Assembly (NCBI GenBank): GCA_964352475.1
Contig: CAYGSL010000001.1
Coordinates: 124,001-188,000, forward strand
Reading direction: 5' to 3'
Length of the DNA stretch: 64,000 nt
DNA from: JAUIET01 sp964352475
Lineage (GTDB): Bacteria > Pseudomonadota > Gammaproteobacteria > Pseudomonadales > JAUIET01
Position 1 is the stretch's first letter. Every line of letters begins with the position of its first letter. The position numbers and the translations under genes are program-made. Shown in pieces: positions 52,382 to 59,886 of this stretch. A model generated the notes under the pieces. That model searched no databases. It saw nothing but the letters and a program-made list of their open reading frames with translations, and was not told the DNA's origin.

Positions 52382-53116
52382 ATGCGATTGTTAACAGCAG
52401 TAATTCACCCGGTGCTCTTTGCGCTGCTAACCGCAGCACTTACCACGCAATGGACGCACGCAAGTGACACCACCGACAGTTACGCGGCCGAGTATCAAGC
52501 CGAAATAAAAGGCTTGAACGTACGCATGCAGCGAAGCTTCACAGTGGCTGGTGATCAGGCGAAAATTGAAATGAAAGCACAGAAGCTGATTTTTAAAATC
52601 AGCGAATCAAGCACGCTTCAAATTCAAGCCAACGGTGTACTCAGAGTGCAAAGCTATAAGCACAACCGTCGTAATCTTGGTGACAGACACAACAGAGACC
52701 TGCTATTTGACTGGAAAGCCAACACCGTGAGTGATGCGCTTAGACCAGAGCAAGACGCCTTGGCGCTTGAATTCCCCGTGTATGACAAGGTGAGTTATCA
52801 GGAGCAGTTCCGTCTGGATCTGATAAAGAACCCTGCGCAAACGCGTTTTGAATATCAAACAACCGACGGTCAATCCACGAAGCTGTATGCGTTTGACAGA
52901 GTAGCGGAGGACACTATTGAGACGCCTCTTGGCACGCTGTCTACCGTTAAGTTCAAGCGGGATAGAGGCCCTGACAGCAGCAGAGAAACTTACATCTGGT
53001 TCGCCAAAGACCTGGGGTACTTGCTTGCCCAGTTAGACCAGATCAAAGACGGTAAGCTGGAACGACTGGTGCTTAGAAGTGCCAGCATTAATGGCAAGAA
53101 GGCAAGCGTAGACTGA
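52382..53116 (+). CDS. DUF3108 family protein
   Basis: 244 residues. A signal peptide (to about ALTTQWTHAS) is followed by a beta-rich domain: YAAEYQAEIKGLNVRMQRSF, FDWKANTVSD, YQEQFRLDLIKNP and ETPLGTLSTVKFKRDRG. DUF3108 proteins are predicted periplasmic, LolA/outer-membrane-lipoprotein-carrier-like folds with no assigned role. In many gammaproteobacteria this gene follows purN, as here (3-bp gap). The stop lies in a small hairpin (53115-53133) shared with the convergent LolA-like gene. Confidence 0.88.
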   Translation: MRLLTAVIHPVLFALLTAALTTQWTHASDTTDSYAAEYQAEIKGLNVRMQRSFTVAGDQAKIEMKAQKLIFKISESSTLQIQANGVLRVQSYKHNRRNLGDRHNRDLLFDWKANTVSDALRPEQDALALEFPVYDKVSYQEQFRLDLIKNPAQTRFEYQTTDGQSTKLYAFDRVAEDTIETPLGTLSTVKFKRDRGPDSSRETYIWFAKDLGYLLAQLDQIKDGKLERLVLRSASINGKKASVD

Positions 53117-53122
53117 GCGCTG

Positions 53123-53974
53123 TTACCGCGCTCGCTCCAGCACCGAGCGGTGAAAGTCTGCATCACTTAGGCCTACCGAAAACTTATAGTCTTTCCAGAC
53201 CAAATCGGTGCTTTTGCCTGTCTGCTGATTGGTCATGACTAATTTATGTGACCGCCAGTATTTATCCATGTACTGTCGATAGTCCAGCATCTCCATCACT
53301 TTCAACAAGCCATCTCTGCGATCATAGAATTCTATTTTATGGCTGCGCAGTTCGGCCTTGTCTACCCACAAAATCTGTCGTTTGTAGCCGGAAAACTCGT
53401 CTTTCGGATAGAGCTCAACAACGTACATATCCATGTCATTCAGCGTTTCATCGCGAAGATACCGGTAATCGTATTTCTCAACTTCCGTTGAAGACATATC
53501 TTCATAGGTAAACTCGCTGCCCATAAAACGGCCGGTCTTGTTCTTGGAAGAAATGCGCTTCACTCGCCGCAGCGCAGGCAAATAAATCCACTGATCATCG
53601 GGTTCCAGGGCATGGGAGTGATTTAAAAACGTTGTACCTTGCACATCGCGTGGCTGGTCGAAAATCGTTAACCCCTTATCGCCATCATCCAACACTTCCA
53701 GCAACTTAAAACGCAAACGCCGAATCGTTTCCTGCCCGTTTGCTCTGCGCAATATCATTTCCATTTCCGCTTCGGAATCGCCCCAGCCAGTGTCCTTGCG
53801 ATCCATGGCCACGGCGATGGCCAAGCCCTTTTCTTCCGGTGTTGAAGCAGCTTCGATACTGGGAACATCGGCCCACTTATCCGCCCTGGCGCCGACGCTA
53901 AACACGACCATAAGCAACGCGGCAAATAACCCGCTAAATAAATAGGGCAATGGTGCGACGCGATAGTTAGTCAT
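53123..53974 (-). CDS. Outer-membrane lipoprotein-sorting-like protein (LolA-like)
   Basis: 283 residues. Signal peptide (about 1-31, ending at GARA). The domain is the LolA-like fold seen beside MMPL/RND exporters: AMDRKDTGWGDSEAEMEMIL, FLNHSHALEPDDQWIYLPALRRVKRI, FMGSEFTYEDMSS and YKRQILWVDK. The residues ARSHK-type strand and the C-terminal VWKDYKF complete the pattern. It probably binds or passes a hydrophobic ligand in the periplasm. ATG 53974 follows an AGGA at 9-10 nt and begins one base after the upstream sulfotransferase stop. The usual exporter partner is missing here. Confidence 0.85.
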   Translation of the reverse strand: MTNYRVAPLPYLFSGLFAALLMVVFSVGARADKWADVPSIEAASTPEEKGLAIAVAMDRKDTGWGDSEAEMEMILRRANGQETIRRLRFKLLEVLDDGDKGLTIFDQPRDVQGTTFLNHSHALEPDDQWIYLPALRRVKRISSKNKTGRFMGSEFTYEDMSSTEVEKYDYRYLRDETLNDMDMYVVELYPKDEFSGYKRQILWVDKAELRSHKIEFYDRRDGLLKVMEMLDYRQYMDKYWRSHKLVMTNQQTGKSTDLVWKDYKFSVGLSDADFHRSVLERAR

Positions 53975-53975
53975 C

Positions 53976-55247
53976 TTAGATATCCTGTTCAATGTCGTAA
54001 TACTCTCTGTAAGCCGAGAATTGTGAAGCTATGTCGTCTTTGTTCAGACCAAACTCTTCAAGTGAATAACGATGTTTGCCATGCTTGCCTTGCGGCTTGT
54101 TATCCAGGTAGGCCTGCATATTGTCTTTCAGTGATTCATCAAAAGAAATGTCCAATTGTTTAAATGCACCGGTAAGCGACTCTACCGGCGCACGGATAAA
54201 GTCCTGGTATTTAACATCCGCAATTTGCGCAAGCGGCAACTCTCCTTGCTCACGCAAAGTAATACCCGCTTGCAGAGCCATTTCAAAACCTATAGGTATT
54301 GCAAACGCCAGCGTCTCCAATGCGATGTCATCGCACCTTGCATAGCGTGAAGTTGCTACCGTGCTGATAGTAGAAGGTATTGTTTTTACCGGGTCTCTAT
54401 GGGTGTGAACAATACGCGCGTCCGGGTACACCTCGAACAATGACGGCAGCTCCATCAGATGAGCCGGAGACTTGAGCAACCACTGTTGCGATTTGTTTTC
54501 AGACTGCAAGAACTGCAGAAACCGCTTATGCATCTTATACGAGGGCAGCGATGACGTGCCCGCCCGCCAGGCAAGAAAGCCATCAACATTGGCCGTGGTG
54601 GCCGCCCAGCCACCGCTAAACTGCAGAGCCATCATCAGCAGGCATTCCATTGGCAGCGCGGCGCGCAACTCATGCACTGCTGCGAACTCTGGTACTACAT
54701 CTTCAAAAAATTCCTGCTCGCATTCCGCCAACGCGAGGCCATTTACTACACCACCGCTTGAACCCTTGTCGTGCGACCAGGCAATAGGATGAATACTCTC
54801 CCAGGCCAGTGGTGCGCGCATGTGTTCATTGAGCGCCATAAGCTCATGAATAATGGTGGTTCCCGTGCGTGACTGGCCAACAATAAACACAGGCTTCTCA
54901 ATGTCGATGCTCGCCAATTCCGGACGCAAACGATGCTCGTTGACCAGTAACAATCGGGTACGAAGTGTACGAATCATTTCCTGACGCGTGGCCAGCCGGC
55001 CTACGGTCGTAAGCCGCCCTTCTGTTTCGTAGCTTTCGATCAGCTTCTGAAAGGCCACCCGCCAGCCTTCAGCAGGGTCATCATCCCAATCGTCCGCAAA
55101 ATCGCTCAAGCCAGTGGATTGCTGCGCAACCGCAATCATCTCATCGGGATCAAGCGACACCAGATGCTCAGCCCCGCCCACGGAATCTCCCATGTAGTTA
55201 ATACGGCGCACCCAATCCGGACGCGCTTGAGCGCGGTCATAACTCAT
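53976..55247 (-). CDS. Sulfotransferase family protein
   Basis: 423 residues, soluble. The PAPS 5'-phosphosulfate-binding loop is FIVGQSRTGTTIIHELM near residue 124, and the 3'-phosphate-binding strand is ARIVHTHRDPVKTIPSTIS near residue 275, both in the expected order. It belongs to the large bacterial sulfotransferase group, which transfers sulfate from PAPS to a hydroxyl of a lipid, steroid or glycan. The acceptor is not evident. It begins 4 bp after dcd and is followed directly by the LolA-like gene, so the three are probably co-transcribed. Pairing with a periplasmic lipid-carrier-like protein hints at a sulfated lipid product (inference). Confidence 0.9.
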   Translation of the reverse strand: MSYDRAQARPDWVRRINYMGDSVGGAEHLVSLDPDEMIAVAQQSTGLSDFADDWDDDPAEGWRVAFQKLIESYETEGRLTTVGRLATRQEMIRTLRTRLLLVNEHRLRPELASIDIEKPVFIVGQSRTGTTIIHELMALNEHMRAPLAWESIHPIAWSHDKGSSGGVVNGLALAECEQEFFEDVVPEFAAVHELRAALPMECLLMMALQFSGGWAATTANVDGFLAWRAGTSSLPSYKMHKRFLQFLQSENKSQQWLLKSPAHLMELPSLFEVYPDARIVHTHRDPVKTIPSTISTVATSRYARCDDIALETLAFAIPIGFEMALQAGITLREQGELPLAQIADVKYQDFIRAPVESLTGAFKQLDISFDESLKDNMQAYLDNKPQGKHGKHRYSLEEFGLNKDDIASQFSAYREYYDIEQDI

Positions 55248-55251
55248 CAGC

Positions 55252-55815
55252 TCAAGCTTTAGGCAGTGTTACGCCCGTTTGGCCCTGGTATTTTCCACCG
55301 CGACCTTTATAGGTCACGTCACACTGCTCATCGGACTCGAAGAACAGCATTTGGGCTACCCCTTCATTAGCGTATATTTTGGCTGGCAAGCTTGTGGTGT
55401 TAGAAAATTCCAGCGTAACGTGCCCTTCCCATTCGGGTTCCAGCGGCGTTACGTTAACTATGATTCCGCATCTAGCATAGGTGGACTTGCCCAGACAGAT
55501 AGTCAGTACATTGCTGGGTATGCGGAAATACTCAACCGTGCTGGCCAGTGCAAAGGAATTGGGCGGAATAGTACAGACATCGTCAACCACGTCTACAAAA
55601 CTGCGTTCATCAAAATTCTTGGGGTCAACAATCGCCGAATTGATATTGGTAAATACCTTGAATTCACGCGCGCAGCGCACGTCATATCCGTAACTGGAAG
55701 TGCCATAGGAGATCACACGTCCCGAATCGGACTCTCGAACCTGACCCGGCTCAAACGGCTCGATCATGCCTGCACTCGCCTTATCACGAATCCATCGGTC
55801 TGCCTTAATACTCAT
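55252..55815 (-). CDS. dcd: dCTP deaminase
   Basis: 187 residues (E. coli Dcd: 193). The nucleotide-binding region GTSSYGYDVR, the catalytic FALASTVEYFRIP segment with Glu, and GKSTYARCGIIVNVTPLEPEWEGHVTLEFSN are all intact, and the C-terminus carries the YKGRGGKYQGQTGVTLP lid. It converts dCTP to dUTP for thymidylate synthesis. The promoter lies in the 100-bp gap shared with the divergent hydroxyacid dehydrogenase gene. The genes that follow on the same strand are unrelated to nucleotides. Confidence 0.96.
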   Translation of the reverse strand: MSIKADRWIRDKASAGMIEPFEPGQVRESDSGRVISYGTSSYGYDVRCAREFKVFTNINSAIVDPKNFDERSFVDVVDDVCTIPPNSFALASTVEYFRIPSNVLTICLGKSTYARCGIIVNVTPLEPEWEGHVTLEFSNTTSLPAKIYANEGVAQMLFFESDEQCDVTYKGRGGKYQGQTGVTLPKA

Positions 55816-55861
55816 ACACTTCCCACTGATTGCCCACGAACAGCGCTGGCTGCTCTCTGTT

Positions 55862-55890
55862 TTGATAACATGGTATTGTATCAGTACATT
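55862..55890 (+). promoter_or_regulatory. Candidate sigma-70 promoter for the hydroxyacid dehydrogenase gene
   Basis: TTGATA (55862-55867) and TACATT (55885-55890) are separated by exactly 17 nt; they match the consensus hexamers at 5 and 4 of 6 positions. The leader would be about 20 nt, reaching the ribosome-binding site AAAAGGA (55905-55911) 6 nt before the TTG start. Confidence 0.45.
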
Positions 55891-55917
55891 CAGGCTCTAT
55901 AAGTAAAAGGACGAAAA

Positions 55918-56832
55918 TTGCAGAACGACGCCGTTAAAAAGATTGCGGTTGAGCCCGCGAATTTCCGCCAACCGCATTTGATTCAGGCAGTACGCGATGC
56001 CGGTGGTGAACCAGTACCCGTTTCAGAGGCAACAGCGCTTATTTGGGGCGACGAAAAATTCTCAGAACTAACCCACATGCTGCACGATGATCTCGAATGG
56101 GTGCAGCTACCCTGGGCTGGCATAGAGCCTTTTATTGATGCCCTCGATCACAAGCGTCAATGGACCTGCGGCAAAGGTGTGTATGCCAAGCCAGTTGCCG
56201 AGCACGTATTGGCAATGATGCTCGCAGGCCTCCACCATTTACACTCATACGCCAAACAAACCAGCTGGTCAGCCGCAGCCGGGCAGAATTTATTTGGCAA
56301 ACGCGTGCTTATTTTGGGCGGCGGCGGCATAACAGAAGAGCTGCTACCCATGTTGGCCGCAATGAATTGCGAAAGCGTTGTATTGCGCCGCAGCAACAAA
56401 CCCATGAAGGGCGCGAGATGTGTGCTGCCAGATGCTCTTCACAATGAACTGCCTGAAGCAGACATCGTGGTGCTGGCCCTCGCTCTCACCGACAGCACTC
56501 GCGGAATGATTGGCGAGACAGAACTCGCGCTAATGAAACCCAACAGCTGGCTAATCAACGTAGCTCGCGGGGCGCATATCGTTACCGACGACCTGGTTCA
56601 TGCACTCCAGCAAGGCAACATTGGCGGCGCCGCAATAGATGTTACTGACCCAGAACCTCTGCCAGATGGTCATCCACTGTGGGATTGCGACAATTGCCTC
56701 ATCACTCCACACGTAGGCAATACGCCCGAAGTCGGCATTCGCTTATTGTGCGAACACGTCAGGGAAAACACCCGGCGATACCTCGCCGGGGAAACCCTGT
56801 TAGCGCCCGTAGACGTTGATGCCGGCTACTAA
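55918..56832 (+). CDS. D-2-hydroxyacid dehydrogenase family protein
   Basis: 304 residues. The NAD(P)-binding Rossmann domain has VLILGGGGITEEL near residue 130. The catalytic residues occur as Arg in NVARGAHIV, Glu in DVTDPEPLPDGHPLW and His in LITPHVGN. The GxGxxG motif ends in a non-standard residue (GGGGIT), and the N-terminal domain is shorter than usual, as in the glyoxylate/hydroxypyruvate reductase A-type subgroup. It reduces a 2-ketoacid to a D-2-hydroxyacid or the reverse. The start is TTG with AAAAGGA 6 nt before it. Its stop overlaps the convergent peroxiredoxin gene by 4 bp. Confidence 0.9.
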   Translation: MQNDAVKKIAVEPANFRQPHLIQAVRDAGGEPVPVSEATALIWGDEKFSELTHMLHDDLEWVQLPWAGIEPFIDALDHKRQWTCGKGVYAKPVAEHVLAMMLAGLHHLHSYAKQTSWSAAAGQNLFGKRVLILGGGGITEELLPMLAAMNCESVVLRRSNKPMKGARCVLPDALHNELPEADIVVLALALTDSTRGMIGETELALMKPNSWLINVARGAHIVTDDLVHALQQGNIGGAAIDVTDPEPLPDGHPLWDCDNCLITPHVGNTPEVGIRLLCEHVRENTRRYLAGETLLAPVDVDAGY

Positions 56833-57578
56833 CGCGCAGCCAACCACTGCTCCAACTCGTCCGCCGTGCCAATGCGCTCACCGTTCACGTACACCTGCGG
56901 CGTAGTTTCCTGGCCAGTGACAGCGCCCAGTGTGCTCAAACTCAAACCACCCGTGCCAAGCTTGATCTCCTCAAATCTCAAACCCGCATCATCAAGCGCT
57001 TTTTTCGCACGCTCACAATGCCCACAACCTGGCTTGCTAAACAGCGTCACCTTGGCCGGCACTTGTGCATTCGCATTGATGTAATTCAGCATGGTATCGG
57101 CGTCTGACACCTCAAAAGGATCACCCGGAACATCAGGCTCAATGAACATTTTGTCGATCACGCCATCTTTCACCAGCATGGAATAACGCCACGACCGCTT
57201 ACCAAAATTAAGATCGTTTTTGTCCACTAACATACCCATCGCCTCAGTAAACGACGCATTGCCGTCCGGCAAAAAGGTGATGTTGTCCGCCTGCTGCTCC
57301 CGCTGCCAGCTGTCCATAACAAACGGGTCGTTAACTGAAACGCAGACTATTTCATCCACCCCATTCGCCTCAAACGTTGAGGCCAACTCGTTATACCTTG
57401 GTACGTGAGTAGAAGAACACGTAGGCGTAAACGCCCCAGGTAGCGAGAAAACCACCACTGTTCGCCCCGCGAATAGATCAGTTGTTTGACACTCCTGCCA
57501 ATCACCATCAGCCCTGCAACGCAGTGTGACCTCAGGTGCGCGCTGCCCTTCTTTGTTTACCAGTGTATGTGCTGTCAT
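56829..57578 (-). CDS. Peroxiredoxin-glutaredoxin fusion protein (Prx5/Grx hybrid)
   Basis: 249 residues. The N-terminal peroxiredoxin-5 domain (about 1-165) has LPGAFTPTCSSTH with the peroxidatic Cys54. The C-terminal glutaredoxin domain (about 175-249) has CGHC (Cys185, Cys188), then TTPQVYVNG with the cis-Pro. Hybrid proteins of this type reduce hydroperoxides using glutathione directly, the glutaredoxin domain recycling the peroxidase. The active site CGHC replaces the more common CPYC. It is divergent from oxyR; OxyR control through the shared gap is likely. Its coding strand is markedly G-rich. Confidence 0.95.
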   Translation of the reverse strand: MTAHTLVNKEGQRAPEVTLRCRADGDWQECQTTDLFAGRTVVVFSLPGAFTPTCSSTHVPRYNELASTFEANGVDEIVCVSVNDPFVMDSWQREQQADNITFLPDGNASFTEAMGMLVDKNDLNFGKRSWRYSMLVKDGVIDKMFIEPDVPGDPFEVSDADTMLNYINANAQVPAKVTLFSKPGCGHCERAKKALDDAGLRFEEIKLGTGGLSLSTLGAVTGQETTPQVYVNGERIGTADELEQWLAAR

Positions 57579-57651
57579 TGTTTAACTCCTTAAATGTAAC
57601 CAACAGCATCAGTCTATGGCTGAACTAATAATAAATAAAATATTATAATTT

Positions 57652-57688
57652 AATTGTATTGATCTATTTTATATATACTAATACAATT
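57652..57688. promoter_or_regulatory. AT-rich inverted repeat, candidate OxyR operator
   Basis: AATTGTATT (57652-57660) and AATACAATT (57680-57688) are perfect inverted repeats around a 19-nt AT-rich spacer containing CTAT and ATATAC. The span, 37 bp, is close to the length protected by an OxyR tetramer. It lies about 75 bp upstream of the prx-grx start. Confidence 0.4.
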
Positions 57689-57729
57689 GGCACCTGTCGC
57701 TGCACAACACTCGCAGCTCAAAGTGCAGA

Positions 57730-57841
57730 GGCAGTGAAGCGAAGATCGGCTTGCGAGACTGTTTGAGACAGGATGTCGAAAATCAAGCCCCCATGGATGG
57801 GTTTACGGCGTGTCTTGCAAGCCGGTCTTCGCTTCATTGCC
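57730..57841 (-). repeat. 112-bp foldback element, copy 5 (core variant)
   Basis: Same 30/52/30 layout. Arms 57730-57759 and 57812-57841 match at 27 of 30 positions; all three differences are transitions. The core (57760-57811) on the minus strand begins ACGCCGTAAACCCATCCATG like the others. The second hairpin is altered: the shared GGTCCCTC loop is replaced and the best pairing is GACA-TCC-TGTC. It lies 42 bp upstream of oxyR, within a divergent promoter region rather than between gene ends. Confidence 0.92.
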
Positions 57842-57883
57842 GGTCTCGATGTTTAAGCGATCTAATATTCTTCTAGGTGCCTT

Positions 57884-58810
57884 ATGAAAAACATGCCCAC
57901 CACCCGCCAACTCCAATACCTACTAGCCCTGGACGAACACCAACACTTCGGCCACGCCGCCGAACAATGCTTCATCTCCCAGTCAGCCTTCAGTATCGCC
58001 ATCAGAGAACTAGAATCCACCCTTGATTGCCAACTGTTTGAACGAACCAACAGAAGCGTACAAGTCACCGAAGCCGGTAAAGACATAATAGCCAGAGCAC
58101 GAGACGTACTCAGCCGACTGGAAGACCTAAGCGACGCCGCCCGCCGCCAAACCAACCCGCTTCAAGGCTCCATTCGCTTAGGGGTCATCCCAACCATCGC
58201 CCCCTTCTTTCTACCCAGAGTTCTCGCCCCCCTGCAAAAAACCTTCCCTAAGCTTGAACTAATCCTCAGAGAAGAACAAACCGCCACCGTTTACGCCTCA
58301 CTGGTTTCAGGCAAACTAGACATGATTCTGGTAGCACTGCCGTATGAGCTGCCTGGCACTCACACCGTCAAATTATTTGACGACCCCTTCCACCTCGCCT
58401 TCCGCCAAGGCAGCCGCTGGATGCCAAACCCAGGCCCAAAGCAACAAGCCGTGTCCGGCAAAATGCCCGACGAAGCCATAATATTGCTGGAAGACGGTCA
58501 CTGCCTTCGCGATCACGCCCTCAGCCAATGCCGCCTGCAAGGCCCAAGACAACAAGCCCAGGTCAGCTCATTTTCTTCAACCAGCATAACCACCCTCTTG
58601 CATATGGTTGCGCAGGATCTGGGCATGACCTATATACCTGAAATGGCCCTGGGCAGCCCATTGTTGGATAGCCTGAATATTGACACTCGCCCCATGCCCT
58701 CATCCAGCCGCCGAGGCATTGGCATCGCCTGGCGCGAAGGCAGCGCATTTGGCGAGTCATACACCGAATTTGCACAAAAACTAGCCGAAATCTATCTCGC
58801 AGAATCCTAG
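57884..58810 (+). CDS. oxyR: LysR-family regulator OxyR
   Basis: 308 residues. The N-terminal winged helix-turn-helix (about 5-63, HFGHAAEQCFISQSAFSIAIRELE) is followed by a LysR effector domain. The redox motif is LEDGHCLRDHALSQC, with Cys207 and Cys216 spaced 9 apart as are Cys199 and Cys208 of E. coli OxyR. It therefore senses peroxide by disulfide formation. Divergence from the peroxiredoxin-glutaredoxin gene supports this. The start at 57884 has AGGTG a few bases before it. The top strand is unusually C-rich and G-poor over the first two thirds of the gene. Confidence 0.95.
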   Translation: MKNMPTTRQLQYLLALDEHQHFGHAAEQCFISQSAFSIAIRELESTLDCQLFERTNRSVQVTEAGKDIIARARDVLSRLEDLSDAARRQTNPLQGSIRLGVIPTIAPFFLPRVLAPLQKTFPKLELILREEQTATVYASLVSGKLDMILVALPYELPGTHTVKLFDDPFHLAFRQGSRWMPNPGPKQQAVSGKMPDEAIILLEDGHCLRDHALSQCRLQGPRQQAQVSSFSSTSITTLLHMVAQDLGMTYIPEMALGSPLLDSLNIDTRPMPSSSRRGIGIAWREGSAFGESYTEFAQKLAEIYLAES

Positions 58811-58829
58811 CTAACCCATGTTCGGCGGC

Positions 58830-58851
58830 AGCACAGTTAGCGCGCTGTGCT
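58830..58851 (+). other. Hairpin between oxyR and the lipoprotein gene
   Basis: AGCACAG and CTGTGCT form a 7-bp perfect stem around an 8-nt loop, enclosed by a weaker TAACCC/GGGTTA pairing. There is no T-tract, so it is probably an mRNA-end structure of oxyR or a leader element of the next gene rather than a classical terminator. Confidence 0.4.
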
Positions 58852-58888
58852 AGGGTTAATGTATGTGACAACGCAAAGGGATTCGCCG

Positions 58889-59821
58889 TTGAAACCAAGC
58901 ATAGTAGCGCTCTCTGCGCTTATTCTAATGGCCGGCTGCAGTGGTGGTGGCGGTGATGCAGCCGGTGCCAATGGCACCAGCAACCCACCTTCGTCCTCCG
59001 GCAACCGCGGTCCAGATGCAACCATCACCTCCCCTGGCAACGGCATGATGGCCAGCACAGCCACGCTTGAAGTACTTGGAACCGCCAGCGACAACGACGG
59101 CGTTTCTTCAGTAACCGTCAATGGCGTTGCTGCCTCAAGCAGCGACCAGTTTTCCAACTGGCAGGCTGAAATACCCTTAATAGAAGGCATGAATACTGTC
59201 ACCGTTGCCACCCAAGATATTCTGGGTAATCGGAATAGTGAAGCGGCCAGGGTTACGATTGAGCGTGGCTTCCTGTTCGACAAAGCAGAAAATATCATAC
59301 TGGACCCCGAGCGACGCAATGCCATTCTGGTCGACGAGACCGCCAGAGCGTTGATGAAGATAGATGCCGAAACAAGAATGAGAATGGAATTTTCCGGCCC
59401 AAACACCGGCGCAGGTCCGCAGTGGGAAATGCCCGTCGAGTTATTGCTGGACGACGAACGAGACCAGGCGCTGGTGTTTGACAGTGGATTGAATGCCTTG
59501 GTGTCGGTCGACCTGGCCAACGGCGATCGCAGCATCATCGCTTCAGACGACATTGGTAATGGCGTTTCTCTCGCTGGAGCCAGCCTGTTCACACTGGACC
59601 CCGGACTTGAGCGAATCTACGCCATCACAGACACCCAGCTAGTGAGCATTGATCTTGCCAACGGTGATCGGCAGGCCATTAGTCTGAGCGGTTCAAGCAT
59701 CGCTGAACCGCGCAGCGGTCGAGTAGACAAACCCAATAACCGACTGTTGGTCAGCGCGCCTAGCAACATATTCGCCATAGACCTTGCGTCCGGGCGCAGC
59801 ACTACCCTGATGAACCCGTAA
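58889..59821 (+). CDS. Lipoprotein with Ig-like domain and propeller-like repeats
   Basis: 310 residues if read from TTG 58889, which has AAAGGGA 7 nt upstream and gives a standard lipoprotein signal (SIVALSALILMAGC, Cys17). Upstream in-frame starts (GTG 58847, ATG 58859) would place extra residues before the signal. A Gly/Ser/Asn linker is followed by an Ig/glucodextranase-B-like domain (DATITSPGNGMMASTATLEVLGTASDN and GMNTVTVATQDILGN). The rest holds propeller-like blades with repeated SVDLANGDR and SIDLANGDRQAI units. It is probably an outer-membrane protein with a ligand- or polymer-binding role; no enzymatic motif is visible. Confidence 0.8.
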   Translation: MKPSIVALSALILMAGCSGGGGDAAGANGTSNPPSSSGNRGPDATITSPGNGMMASTATLEVLGTASDNDGVSSVTVNGVAASSSDQFSNWQAEIPLIEGMNTVTVATQDILGNRNSEAARVTIERGFLFDKAENIILDPERRNAILVDETARALMKIDAETRMRMEFSGPNTGAGPQWEMPVELLLDDERDQALVFDSGLNALVSVDLANGDRSIIASDDIGNGVSLAGASLFTLDPGLERIYAITDTQLVSIDLANGDRQAISLSGSSIAEPRSGRVDKPNNRLLVSAPSNIFAIDLASGRSTTLMNP

Positions 59822-59886
59822 CAGGCGCTATCCAAGCCACAAACTCTGCTTTATAGTGCGGCGTCGTTCACTGCCGCAGCTCACTC

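Larger units (their letters stand above)
57579..57883. promoter_or_regulatory. Divergent regulatory gap between prx-grx and oxyR
   Basis: 305 bp between two divergent oxidative-stress genes. It contains an AT-rich block (57620-57690) with the perfect 9-bp inverted repeat described below, and foldback element copy 5 (57730-57841). OxyR normally binds near its own promoter and those of its targets, so a binding site is expected here. The extended ATAG-N7-CTAT-N7-ATAG-N7-CTAT pattern is only faintly suggested by the AT-rich block. Confidence 0.5.
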
